This document shows, piece by piece, positions 35,946 through 44,328 of a stretch of DNA of 64,000 bases. The notes under the pieces are model-generated. The model worked only from the letters and a program-made list of their open reading frames with translations, was not told the origin of the DNA and made no database searches. Each line of letters starts with the position of its first letter. Positions within the stretch are counted from its first letter, which is position 1. The DNA comes from JAEZBP01 sp963832725 (GTDB lineage: Bacteria > Myxococcota_A > Polyangia > Polyangiales > Sandaracinaceae), in assembly GCA_963832725.1 (NCBI GenBank), contig CAWHVG010000008.1, forward strand, positions 93,946 through 157,945, in the 5' to 3' direction. The position numbers were made by a program, and so were the translations under genes.

Positions 35946-36011
35946 TCGCGCCTCCCGAGACGAGAGCGCGCAGCATACGCGACGCGCCTCGCCCCACGAG
36001 AGGCCATCACG

Positions 36012-36046
36012 AAAAAACCTCCCCCATCACGAGCGGACGGGGGAGG
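36012..36046 (-). terminator. Rho-independent terminator of the metalloprotease gene
   Basis: On the minus strand CCTCCCCC (complement of 36039-36046) pairs with GGGGGAGG (complement of 36018-36025) and is followed by six T residues (36017-36012). It lies 23 bases after the protease stop. Confidence 0.8.
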
Positions 36047-36068
36047 TCTTCACGGATCGCCGTCGGTC

Positions 36069-37370
36069 TCAGCGTCGGCGACGGCGCGCGATCCACAAGG
36101 GCGCGAGCGCGGCCAGCCACAGGAGGTGGGTCGGAGCGCTACGGCCCGGCGCCGAGCAGCCACAGCCGGTGCGGCTCGCGGCGCCGGTGCCGGCGTCGAC
36201 CGTCGGGTTGGGCGTGGGCGTGCTGGCGTCGTTCTGCACGGGCGGCGGCGGAGTGGAGCCGGCGTCGGACGTGACCGGCGGAGGCGTGGTGCCGGCGTCC
36301 ACGCGCCGCGGCGGAGGAGGCGGCGTGCCAGCGTCGATCGGCGTAGGCGGCGGCGCCGTGCACATGCGCGTGCCGGGAGCGCACACCTTCAGTGTCGGAT
36401 CGGTCGTCGCGAAGCAGGAGTAGCCGTCGGGACACCCGCAGTCGTCGGTGCAGGCGCGGGTGCAGAAGCCGTGGCCGCTCCCGTCACCCACACAGAGGCT
36501 GCTGCTGCAGTCCGTGGCCATCGTACAAGGTGCCCCCAGCCGACCCATGCCGGGCCCTGCGGCCGGGCACATGTCACCCGTCCACGCCCACCCGGAGCAG
36601 CTCCCCGTCCGCGGCCCCGAGGCGCTGCCGCTGACGCAGCTCGAGGTCCCGGGGCAGAAGCCGCAAGGGCTGTACATCGTGCAGGTCGCGCAGTCCCCGT
36701 TGTAGACGCTGCAGGCGTCGGACGAGGGTGGGGGCGTGCCGGCGTCCGTCGTCGGGGGCGGCGTCGAGCCGGACGGATAGATGGCGCAGACGCCCATGGT
36801 GTCGTCACTCGCCAGCGTCCGCTTGATGCCGCCGGAGTACGACGCGTACATGATCGCCGAGGACACCGGCGGGTGATCGAGGCCGAGGAAGTGGCCCTCT
36901 TCGTGGGTCGCGATCGACTGTGCGTCGACCGTGCCGCCGGCGCCGGTGGTGCTCCAGGTGAAGCCGACGTTGTTGAAGCGGATGTCGGCGTCGCTGAAGT
37001 AGCCGCCGCTGTACCAGACCGGCGTGGTCACACCGATCACGCTTCGGACGTCGCCGAGCTCGGACGGCCAGCTTCCGCTGACCCAGAGGATGTTGTTCTG
37101 GCGGTCGCCCGAGTTCGCGCCGCCCGAGGTGTCGCCGGCGTTGGTCGCCTGCCACGCCGTGCAAGACGGCCCGGACCAGGTCGTGAAGCCGGCGTCGACC
37201 GCGGAGCGCGCCGTGCTCGCGCCGAGCGACGAAGGCGCGCTGCTGGTGTTGACGTGATAGGGGATTGGCAGCGTGCTCGGATCCCAGTTCGACGACTCCC
37301 GGACGTAGGCCTGCGCGGGGGACGCGAGGGCGAGGGCCAAGAGCGGCAGCAGCCAGGACGCCCGCTTCAT
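36069..37370 (-). CDS. Secreted matrixin-like metalloprotease with PSI-like module and MYXO-CTERM tail
   Basis: The 433-residue protein starts at ATG 37370 with a signal peptide (LLPLLALALASPAQA). The catalytic domain has ATHEEGHFLGLDHPPVSSAI (HExxHxxGxxH) and the Met-turn in SSAIMYASY near residue 175. A Pro/Thr linker leads to Cys-rich modules (NGDCATCTMYSPCGFCPGT, CSGWAWTGDMCP; DCSSSLCVGDGSG, CTDDCGCPDGYSC), then a long Pro/Asp/Ala linker. The end is a MYXO-CTERM tail: CGCSAPGRSAP, a hydrophobic stretch and RRRRR. It is probably surface-sorted and active on extracellular proteins. Its ATG overlaps the stop of the upstream gene, and a strong terminator follows. Confidence 0.9.
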   Translation of the reverse strand: MKRASWLLPLLALALASPAQAYVRESSNWDPSTLPIPYHVNTSSAPSSLGASTARSAVDAGFTTWSGPSCTAWQATNAGDTSGGANSGDRQNNILWVSGSWPSELGDVRSVIGVTTPVWYSGGYFSDADIRFNNVGFTWSTTGAGGTVDAQSIATHEEGHFLGLDHPPVSSAIMYASYSGGIKRTLASDDTMGVCAIYPSGSTPPPTTDAGTPPPSSDACSVYNGDCATCTMYSPCGFCPGTSSCVSGSASGPRTGSCSGWAWTGDMCPAAGPGMGRLGAPCTMATDCSSSLCVGDGSGHGFCTRACTDDCGCPDGYSCFATTDPTLKVCAPGTRMCTAPPPTPIDAGTPPPPPRRVDAGTTPPPVTSDAGSTPPPPVQNDASTPTPNPTVDAGTGAASRTGCGCSAPGRSAPTHLLWLAALAPLWIARRRRR

Positions 37371-37930
37371 CGCGCACCTCCGAGGAGCTCGCGGATCCGA
37401 GCGCGGAGCGCGTCGACGCCGGTCAGCGGATCGGGCGCCGGCGCCTGGAGCTGCGTTCCGTTCTGACCGAGGACGGCGAAGGTGAGGCTCCGGAGGTCCC
37501 GGTACACCGTGCCGTGCTCGGCGTCGACGAAGTAGCAGGACTGCGCGAGCGCGAAGAGGAAGACCGTGTCCCCCTCACCGTGGCGCAGGAAGAGCACCAC
37601 GTCCTGACCGGGGCGGAGCTCGGCGTCGCCGGGGACGCGCTGCTGCATGCCGTTGGCGCTGCCGCCCATCTGGCGCAGCGTGAGCGTTCGCGGGACCTGC
37701 CCTTTGAGCACCTCGGTCACCTCGAGCGAGGTCCAGGTGAGGATGGCACCGCGCTCGGGCACGAACGCGCTGTGCTGAGCGCCGACGGTCGCGCGGACGA
37801 TCATGTCCGCTTGGTCGACCTGGTCGGCGAGGGTGAGAGGGACCACGACGGTCGCGCGCGCAGTACCCGTGACCATCACGAGCCCGAGCGCCACGGCCAG
37901 CACGGTGAGCCAAGAAGATGCGCGATGCAT
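37367..37930 (-). CDS. Hypothetical exported protein coupled to the metalloprotease
   Basis: Starting at ATG 37930 (GGAGG just upstream), the protein has 187 residues with a signal peptide (VLAVALGLVMVTGTARA). The mature part (QVDQADMIVRATVGAQHSAF, ILTWTSLEVTEVLKGQVPRT, GQDVVLFLRHGEGDTVFL) resembles a small beta-rich domain found beside myxobacterial matrixin-like proteases, but I cannot name the family. Its TGA overlaps the protease ATG (ATGA), implying coupled translation and perhaps a partner, inhibitor or chaperone role. The function is inference. Confidence 0.8.
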   Translation of the reverse strand: MHRASSWLTVLAVALGLVMVTGTARATVVVPLTLADQVDQADMIVRATVGAQHSAFVPERGAILTWTSLEVTEVLKGQVPRTLTLRQMGGSANGMQQRVPGDAELRPGQDVVLFLRHGEGDTVFLFALAQSCYFVDAEHGTVYRDLRSLTFAVLGQNGTQLQAPAPDPLTGVDALRARIRELLGGAR

Positions 37931-38212
37931 GCAGGCCTCCTTGCGGGAGTGGGGCGCGCGGCATTTCACTCCCGCTTTGGCGCGATGTCAAACGTCAGCG
38001 GCTTTTTTGGGGGCGTTCTCGTGTCGCGACCCGCATGTTGCGGCGTGTATCGCGCCGCGCCGCCGTGAGAACGAGGCGGCCATGGCGAACGAGCCGGACG
38101 GCACACGCCTCGCCGGCGAGCACGCGTTGCAAAGAGTTTCATCGGGCGCGGCCGTGGGCACGTCGGCCGCTGGCACGCGCCGTGCGAAAGCCCCGCAGCG
38201 GAGGTTCCCACC

Positions 38213-38533
38213 ATGAGTCTGTTCGGAAGCATGTTCAATCAGTCCCAAGGCGCCCGTCGCATCGACGGGCCCGAAGCCTGGCGCCTCGTCCGCGAGGAAA
38301 ACGCGGTCCTGCTCGACGTCCGCACGCCGGCCGAGTTCCGGGGCGGCCACGCGGAGGGCGCCGTCAACATCCCGGTGCAGGAGCTCGGGCGGCGGCTCGG
38401 GGAAATCCCGGCCGGGGTGCCGGTGGTCGTGTACTGCGCCTCCGGCGGGCGGAGCGCGAGCGCCAGCCACCTGCTCCACGGCGCGGGCCACCAGGTCTAC
38501 GACGCGGGCGGCCTCGGCAACCTTCATTGCTGA
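38213..38533 (+). CDS. Rhodanese-like protein
   Basis: This 106-residue single rhodanese domain starts at ATG 38213. It shows VLLDVRTPAEFRGGHAEGAV, then NIPVQEL and the active-site loop VVYCASGGRSASASHLL with catalytic Cys near residue 80. Such proteins carry persulfide sulfur or act as phosphatase-like domains; a sulfurtransferase role is likely. The unknown 533-residue protein follows 22 bases later on the same strand, so the two may be co-transcribed. The 240 bases upstream hold the divergent promoters. Confidence 0.9.
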   Translation: MSLFGSMFNQSQGARRIDGPEAWRLVREENAVLLDVRTPAEFRGGHAEGAVNIPVQELGRRLGEIPAGVPVVVYCASGGRSASASHLLHGAGHQVYDAGGLGNLHC

Positions 38534-38555
38534 TCCGCTGACCCCCGGCGGCCGG

Positions 38556-40157
38556 ATGATCTACAGTCCGGCCACCGTGGCGAGCATCGCGGCCATCCCG
38601 AGCGACCGAGACGTCTACGCGAACCTGCTGCGCGACACCCGCGCGCTCAGGCGCGATCAGGCCAACGCGCGCGACGGTTGGTATGCCTCGCTCGCGTGGG
38701 AGAAGAAGGAGGACACGCTCTTCGAGCTGGAGATGCTGCTCAAGGGCGTGACCTGCTTCGGCAACCCACGGAACCATCCGGGCACGCCGCGCTCGAGCGC
38801 GGCGGTGGCCCACGACTACCTCGAGGAGCTGCGCATCGTCCGCGAGGGCATGAACCGCATCAACACGCTGGTGCGGGTGCTCCTCGGCGACAAAGAGAAG
38901 GCCTACACCTTCACCCGCTACCTCGAGACGGTGCTGCCCGAGGACTCGGCGCGCGGAAGGCTGCTCCAAGAGCAGCTCACCCAGGACACGCCCGAGGAGT
39001 CGCTGCTGGTCATGCGCAACGCCTTCGGCGGCTTCCAGGACCTCGCCGACGGCCTCTTGCGCCTCGGTCGGGTCAACCACCGGCTCTACTCGGCGCTGCA
39101 CGGCACCATCACCCGCGAGGTCGGGCGCAATGTCTACTTCAACCCGCTGATGGCGCTCGAGTTCCGGCCGGAGTTCGACCGCATCCAGAACGGCGAGGTG
39201 CTCGACGCGCTGCACGCCGTTCGCTCCGAGGCGACCCACCGCGTGCTCGCGCTGACGATGCTCGCGCTCTTCCGCGCGCTCCGGTATCTGGACCTGGTCG
39301 ATCGCTACGCCGCCGACGCGTCCTCGGCCCGGCGCGCCTACGTGATCTTGGCGGTGCTGCGGAGCGATCTGCGGGCGCTGACGCACTACCTCGGCCAGAA
39401 CGCCGCCGACACCATCGCGGACGGGCTGGAGCGCGAGCTGCTCGCGGTGCACGCGGTCCACATCGTGGAGCGGGCCGGCCAGCTCGAGCAGGAGGCGCAC
39501 TGGCTGGCGACCTTGCGGAGCGCGCTCGAGACCGTCGCCAACGGGCTGCGGGTCGACGTGCGCAAGGTGTTCATCCACGACCTGCCTTCACCGACGGAGG
39601 GGGTGGCCGGGGCCGAGCTCGGCCCGGCGCTGGTGGTCGCGGCGGCCAGCGTTCGCGCGTCCGTGCACTACTCCGTCTCGTCGCTCTGCCGCGTGCTCGC
39701 ACCCGGCCGGCCGACGCCTCAGCTCGCGCGCGATAGCGACGCGCGGCGGGCCGTGAGCGAACGGCTGCGGCGTGAGATCTGGATGTTCATGCAGATCCTC
39801 CGCGCGTTCATCGCCAAGGCCCAGGCGACGGACGGAGACACCGACCGCTGGGCGGGCGCGGCGAGCTTCCAATTCGTGCGCGACTTCCTCGGGCACTTCC
39901 GCGCCATCGGCTATCAGCTCTTGCGCAGCAACGACTACGAGCGGCTCGACGTCTTCCTGGCCGCGCTGACGGCACTGCGCGACGTGGATCTCCTCGATCC
40001 GGCGCGCCTGGATGCCGCGGTCGACGAATGCCGCCGCTTCTACACCTTCCTCGAGGAGCTCTTCGGCGAGGTCTCGAACCGGCGGGCGATCGCCGGCGTC
40101 GCGTTCGATCGCAAGGACGCCACCGAGACGCTCAAGATCTACCTCGGTCACGCTTGA
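38556..40157 (+). CDS. Conserved-looking hypothetical protein, helical
   Basis: This 533-residue protein starts at ATG 38556. It is almost entirely helical by eye, with amphipathic stretches (DVYANLLRDTRALRRDQANA, RLLQEQLTQDTPEESLLVM, VLALTMLALFRALRYLDLVD, VSERLRREIWMFMQILRAFI). There is no signal peptide and no clear membrane span. No catalytic motif stands out and I do not recognise the family. It resembles large helical bundle proteins that act as scaffolds. Its position 22 bases after a rhodanese gene suggests a shared transcript. The frame is intact throughout. Confidence 0.85.
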   Translation: MIYSPATVASIAAIPSDRDVYANLLRDTRALRRDQANARDGWYASLAWEKKEDTLFELEMLLKGVTCFGNPRNHPGTPRSSAAVAHDYLEELRIVREGMNRINTLVRVLLGDKEKAYTFTRYLETVLPEDSARGRLLQEQLTQDTPEESLLVMRNAFGGFQDLADGLLRLGRVNHRLYSALHGTITREVGRNVYFNPLMALEFRPEFDRIQNGEVLDALHAVRSEATHRVLALTMLALFRALRYLDLVDRYAADASSARRAYVILAVLRSDLRALTHYLGQNAADTIADGLERELLAVHAVHIVERAGQLEQEAHWLATLRSALETVANGLRVDVRKVFIHDLPSPTEGVAGAELGPALVVAAASVRASVHYSVSSLCRVLAPGRPTPQLARDSDARRAVSERLRREIWMFMQILRAFIAKAQATDGDTDRWAGAASFQFVRDFLGHFRAIGYQLLRSNDYERLDVFLAALTALRDVDLLDPARLDAAVDECRRFYTFLEELFGEVSNRRAIAGVAFDRKDATETLKIYLGHA

Positions 40158-40275
40158 TCCGCGCACTCGCGTTTCCCACACGGCGCGCGCGGAACGACGG
40201 GCCAGATCGATCGACTCGGGACGGCTACGAGATCGAGGTCGAGCGAGTCGCCTGACCCACAGTCGCCGTTTCTCG

Positions 40276-41280
40276 TCAGACCGTGGCGCTCTCGCGGCCC
40301 GCGCGGCGGCGGAACTCGCCGGGCGTCAGTCCGGTCCAGCGCTTGAACGCGCGGTGGAACGCGGTGACGTCCGAGTAGCCGAGCTCCAGCGCGGTGCCGG
40401 CCAAGCTGACGCGGGGCTGCAACAGACAGCGCTTCGCCTGCCCCTCGCGCACGCGGTCGAGCAGCTCCTGGAAGGAGGTGTTGGCCTGCTGGAGCCGCTT
40501 CTGGAGCACGCGGGACGAGAGGCTCACGCGCTCGGCGATCGTCTCGAGATCCGCGTTCTGCTCGGGCAAGGCACGCGCGATCGCCGACCGCACCGCGTCC
40601 TCGAGCGACTGCGCGGGATCGATCGCCTCCAGCTCGCTGCGGAGGTACTGCTCGAGCACGGTGCAGAGGATCGGATCGGCCTCGCGCATCGGCGCGTCGA
40701 GCCGCGCGGGCTCGATGACGAGGGCGTTCTCCGGCGCGTCGAACTGCATCGGTGCCTGGAAGAAGCCGCGGTAGCGGTCCAGCTCGACCGAAGGACGATG
40801 ACGCAAACAAACCATGCTCGGAGCCCAGAGCGGGTGGGCCGCATCGCGGCAAATCGCCACGACGAGGGCGAGCGCGAAGTCCGTGATCATCGAGCCCACA
40901 GGAACGCTGTGAGGAGACTCGTAAACCAGCGTCGCGCTCCCATCCACCTCGTGACGCACGCCGTAGCGACGCTCGCGGTGGAGCAGGCGGGAGAAGCGCG
41001 GGAGAAGCCCGAGCGCGTCCCCGACGGTGGCGCTCGAGCGCATCGCGTACTCGACGCCGCGCAGCGCACCGCGCTCCATGGAGCGAGCGGCGCGCAGCCC
41101 GAACGCCGAGTCGTCCGTGTGACGGGCGAGCGTTCTCCAGAGCGCCTCCTCGGACGTATAGGGAAGCGGCTCGATCGAGCTCGCGAGGCGCTCGGGCGTG
41201 ACGCCGACCTCACGCGCCAAGCGGGTCCCATCCACGCCGCTCTTCGCGGCGGCATTCATCACGGCTCGAAATATCAGCAC
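40276..41280 (-). CDS. AraC-family regulator with arabinose-binding-like N-domain
   Basis: The 334-residue frame starts at GTG 41280; ATG 41259 is the alternative. The N-terminal 200 residues match the Arabinose_bd-type domain of OruR/ArgR-like regulators (FGLRAARSMERGALRGVEYA, MRSSATVGDALGLLPRF). The C-terminal double HTH runs from about residue 245: DLETIAERVSLSSRVLQKRL and ALELGYSDVTAFHRAFKRWT, ending GLTPGEFRRRAG. Targets are unknown, since no operon is divergent at short distance. The convergent gene ends 118 bases away. Confidence 0.9.
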   Translation of the reverse strand: MLIFRAVMNAAAKSGVDGTRLAREVGVTPERLASSIEPLPYTSEEALWRTLARHTDDSAFGLRAARSMERGALRGVEYAMRSSATVGDALGLLPRFSRLLHRERRYGVRHEVDGSATLVYESPHSVPVGSMITDFALALVVAICRDAAHPLWAPSMVCLRHRPSVELDRYRGFFQAPMQFDAPENALVIEPARLDAPMREADPILCTVLEQYLRSELEAIDPAQSLEDAVRSAIARALPEQNADLETIAERVSLSSRVLQKRLQQANTSFQELLDRVREGQAKRCLLQPRVSLAGTALELGYSDVTAFHRAFKRWTGLTPGEFRRRAGRESATV

Positions 41281-41516
41281 GTTGCTGGCTCTAAACGCCC
41301 CCGGGTGACCGCACCCACGCTCTCTCCAGGATTACGTCGCGGGCGAAACTGCTCTCGCGCGTGCGAGCGTGCCAACCGATTTTCGTGAAATGCCTACGTT
41401 CCGGCGCGCTTCGCAAATGCCCGGGGGGGGTTCTCGATGATCGTACGAGCCGCCCGGAGCAAGATGCATTGTGGTCCTCGGTCCGCCGTTGTCGAGGGTC
41501 GGCCCGCACAAATCGA
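41281..41516. other. Intergenic region
   Basis: These 236 bases lie between the AraC gene start and the stop of the XRE-cupin gene. I see no coding sequence or RNA gene. A run of eight G bases occurs near 41424-41431. The AraC promoter should lie near the lower end. Confidence 0.4.
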
Positions 41517-42096
41517 TCAGGTCGCGACACTCAGCGGTGAGACGAGAAGGACCACGGAGTAGGCGACGGCCGCTCGGTCTCCCTGGTTGGCGTAGGAATG
41601 TCGTTGATCTCCTCGAAACGCGACCACGTCGCCCGCCACGAGTCGATAGCGCTCGCCCGAAGCGACGAGCTCAATCCGTCCGAGCTCGCAGGCGAGGTAC
41701 TCTCGCGTACCAGCCGTGTGTGGCGTTCCGGTCATGCGCGCTCCGGGCGGGAGCTCGAAGCGCTCGAATCTCCATCCCCGGCACGGGATCGGGGAGCAGC
41801 CGGCGGATCCGCACATGACCGCGTTGTCGCGTGGGAAGCGCTTCCTTCGGCCAGAGCCGCGCCGCCGACCGAGGCGGCCCGAGGAGCTCTTCGAGGGACA
41901 CGCCGAGCGCCACCGCGACGGCGTGGAGCACCGCGAGCGTGGGGTTCGCGCCGCCCGTCTCGAGGTTGGCCCACGTGGCGCGCGGCACCCCCGCCAGCGA
42001 CGCCATCTGCTGTTGCGTCTTGCCCCGCGCTTGGCGGAGCTGACGCACGTTCTGCCCGAGTCGATCCGAGAGCTGCTCGATCACGTTCGCCTCCAT
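41517..42096 (-). CDS. XRE-family regulator with C-terminal cupin, frameshifted near 41775
   Basis: ATG 42096 begins MEANVIEQLSDRLGQNVRQL. The HTH follows (RGKTQQQMASLAGVPRATWA, then NLETGGANPTLAVLHAVA). After about residue 105 the frame slips near 41775; the next frame resumes as GWRFERFELPPGARMTGTPH and shows cupin strands (EYLACELGRIELVASGERYR, VAGDVVAFRGDQRHSY) to the stop at 41517. The restored protein has about 190 residues, normal for XRE-cupin regulators that sense small polar metabolites. It is divergent from the SDR/QueA-like operon, which it may control. Confidence 0.82.
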
Positions 42097-42236
42097 GACA
42101 ACTCGTTGACTGCAGTGTCATCCCATTGGAGCACAGCGCTTCTCCAGGCGATGGGACCGACGCCAATATATTAGCAGGGTTGCTCGCCAGATGGCCGACC
42201 GGCGCCACGTTCTCTTCACGGACGATGGAGGACGCG

Positions 42237-42959
42237 ATGGAGCTGAAGGAAGCGAAAGTGCTGGTGACGGGCGCGAGCCGTGGGCTGGGTCGGGCGCTGG
42301 CTCGGGCGGTCGCGGCGCGAGGTGCCGAGGTGGTGCTGGTGGCGCGGGACGAGGAGATGTTGGAGCGGGTGGTGAAGTCGATCCGCGCGGAGGGAGGGAG
42401 CGCGCACGCGATCGCCGCAGACGTGGGAGTTGCCGACGCCGCCGCACGGATCGCGGGCGCGGCGAACGCGATGGTGGGGCCGCTCGACGTGGTGGTGCAC
42501 AACGCGAGCAGCCTCGGACCGGTGCCGCTGAGGCTGCTCGCCGACACACCGGACGCGCTCTTCGAGGAGGCGCTGCGGGTCAACGTGCTCGCGCCCTTTC
42601 GCCTTACGCGCGCGGTGGTCGGCTCGATGGTCCGTCGAGGGCGCGGCGTGATCGTCCACGTGAGCTCCGACGCCGCGGTCGAGGCCTATCCGAGCTGGGG
42701 CGCCTACGGCGCGTCGAAGGCGGCCCTCGACCATCTCTCTCGCACCTGGGCGGCGGAGCTCTCGGAGAGCGGGGTGCGGGTCTTCTCGGTCGATCCGGGC
42801 GAGATGGACACGGACATGCACGCCGACGCCATCCCGGACGCCAATCGCGCCGCGCTCGGGCGCCCCGAGGACGTGGCCGCACGGATCGTGCGGGCGATCG
42901 AGGATCCCGCGCTCGGACCTTCCGGCGCCCGCGTGATCGCCGACGAGGTGCCGTCGTGA
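42237..42959 (+). CDS. Short-chain dehydrogenase/reductase
   Basis: This 240-residue classical SDR starts at ATG 42237 with GGAGGA 5 bases upstream. The cofactor motif is VLVTGASRGLGRALA at residues 7-21 (TGxxxGxG), followed by VVLVARDEEMLER, which favours NADP. NAS is in VVHNASS near 88. The catalytic triad is Ser in VIVHVSSDAA near 140 and YGASK (Tyr/Lys) near 155. It ends ARVIADEVPS. Substrate is unknown. Its TGA overlaps the next ATG (TGATG), so the QueA-like gene is translationally coupled. Confidence 0.92.
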   Translation: MELKEAKVLVTGASRGLGRALARAVAARGAEVVLVARDEEMLERVVKSIRAEGGSAHAIAADVGVADAAARIAGAANAMVGPLDVVVHNASSLGPVPLRLLADTPDALFEEALRVNVLAPFRLTRAVVGSMVRRGRGVIVHVSSDAAVEAYPSWGAYGASKAALDHLSRTWAAELSESGVRVFSVDPGEMDTDMHADAIPDANRAALGRPEDVAARIVRAIEDPALGPSGARVIADEVPS

Positions 42960-44020
42960 TGGGCTCGGCGGGGCTGCGGGCCGCGACCGAACCCCGGCTC
43001 GATCCGCGCGCGCAGAGACTCCTCGTCGTCGACGCGACCCGCGAGACGCTGGTCGACGCGCCCTTCGAGGCGCTCTCCGGCTGGGTCCGCGAGGGAGACG
43101 TCTGGGTGCTCAACGACGCGGCGACCCTGCCGGCTTCGCTGGCGGGGACGGCGGCCGGACGCGCGGTGGAGCTCCGGCTGGCGGGCGAGCGCGAGGACGG
43201 CCGCTGGCGGGCGGTGCTCTTCGGCGAGGGGAGCTGGCGCGACGACACCGACCGCCGGCCTCCGCCGCCGCCGCTGAGAGAAGGGGACGTGATCGCGCTC
43301 GGCGCAGGGCTGAGGGCGATCGTCGTCGGCGTCGACGCGAGCGCGCCGCGGCTGCTGGACGTCGAGCTGCGACCGAGCGGAGACGCGCTCTGGCGTGCCC
43401 TCTACGCGGTCGGCCGGCCGATCCAGTACCGCTATCACCGGCGGCCGCTCGCGCTGGGTGAGCTCTCGACCGGATACGCGGCGAGGCCGTGGTCGGTGGA
43501 GCTGCCCTCCGCCGGCCGGCCGTTGAGCGCCGCGCTGCTCTCGGCGATCTCGGGAGCCGGGGCGGAGGTGGTCACCCTCACCCACGCGGCCGGTCTGAGC
43601 GCGACCGGCGATCCGGCGCTCGACGCGCGCCTGCCGCTGCCGGAGCGCTACGAGATCCCGCTCGGGACCGCAGAAGCGATCCAGCGAGCGCGCGCGCGAG
43701 GCGGACGGATCGTCGCGGTGGGCACCTCGGTCACGCGCGCGCTCGAAGGAAGCGCGCTCGAAGACGGGCTGGTTCGCGCGGGACGCGCCGAGACCGACTT
43801 GCGCATCGGGCGCTCCACTCGGCGCCGCGTGGTCGACGCGCTCCTCACTGGCGCCCACGATCCGGCGAGCTCGCACTACGCCCTGCTCGGCGCGTTCGCG
43901 CCCGCGCCACTCCTGCGAGAGGCCGTGACCCGCTCGGTGGAGGCCGGTTACCTCGGGCACGAGCTGGGCGACAGCTGGCTGGTCTTCGGCCGCTGCAATG
44001 ATCCGGGCCGGGCCGGATGA
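42959..44020 (+). CDS. QueA-like protein (SAM:tRNA ribosyltransferase-isomerase homologue)
   Basis: This 353-residue protein starts at ATG 42959. It follows the QueA plan: GDVWVLNDAATLPASLAG near residue 48 (QueA has LVLNDTRVxPARL), then PIQYRYHRRPLALGELSTGY near 155, LPSAGRPLSAALLSAISGAG near 185, and GRIVAVGTSVTRALEGSA near 250. It ends LGHELGDSWLVFG. QueA adds the epoxyqueuosine ring from SAM to tRNA. This copy is divergent: the H-x3-E-x-Y block reads PLPERYEIP, so it may be a paralogue with another substrate. It is coupled to the SDR gene and precedes a 74-residue protein. Confidence 0.78.
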   Translation: MGSAGLRAATEPRLDPRAQRLLVVDATRETLVDAPFEALSGWVREGDVWVLNDAATLPASLAGTAAGRAVELRLAGEREDGRWRAVLFGEGSWRDDTDRRPPPPPLREGDVIALGAGLRAIVVGVDASAPRLLDVELRPSGDALWRALYAVGRPIQYRYHRRPLALGELSTGYAARPWSVELPSAGRPLSAALLSAISGAGAEVVTLTHAAGLSATGDPALDARLPLPERYEIPLGTAEAIQRARARGGRIVAVGTSVTRALEGSALEDGLVRAGRAETDLRIGRSTRRRVVDALLTGAHDPASSHYALLGAFAPAPLLREAVTRSVEAGYLGHELGDSWLVFGRCNDPGRAG

Positions 44021-44057
44021 CGGTGCGCGTTCCGCCGGCCGCTGCTATGCGTCGGCC

Positions 44058-44282
44058 ATGCAAGGCGCCGGAGCAGGGCTCACCGGGCTCTCCACCACCG
44101 ATCTCGAGCGGATCTTGCGCGCGCTCCATCGCGGGCAGCTCGAATGCCCGATCGGACACGCCGAGCTGCACATGGCGGGGCTGAGCTACCTGGTCGATCG
44201 CATCGGAGCGCTGCGCGGGCTCGACGAGCGCGCGGTCCGCGCCGTGGTCGTCGCCGTCCTGGCCGAGCGCAAGCGTCGCTGA
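44058..44282 (+). CDS. Small hypothetical protein
   Basis: The 74-residue protein starts at ATG 44058 and reads as a compact helical domain (TTDLERILRALHRGQLECPI, GHAELHMAGLSYLVDRIGAL, ERAVRAVVVAVLAERKRR). I do not recognise it. It follows the QueA-like gene by 37 bases on the same strand and is probably the third gene of that operon. Confidence 0.7.
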   Translation: MQGAGAGLTGLSTTDLERILRALHRGQLECPIGHAELHMAGLSYLVDRIGALRGLDERAVRAVVVAVLAERKRR

Positions 44283-44328
44283 GCGGTCCTGGCAGTGCCA
44301 GAGCGACCGCAAGCAGCGGAGTCCACGC

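Noticed and set aside
36169..36705. Plus-strand open frames opposite the metalloprotease linker
   Set aside because: They mirror the Pro/Asp/Ala linker and Cys modules of the real minus-strand gene, which has signal peptide, zinc site and terminator.
41281..41516. tRNA or small RNA gene in the AraC upstream gap
   Set aside because: No cloverleaf or CCA end could be drawn on either strand.
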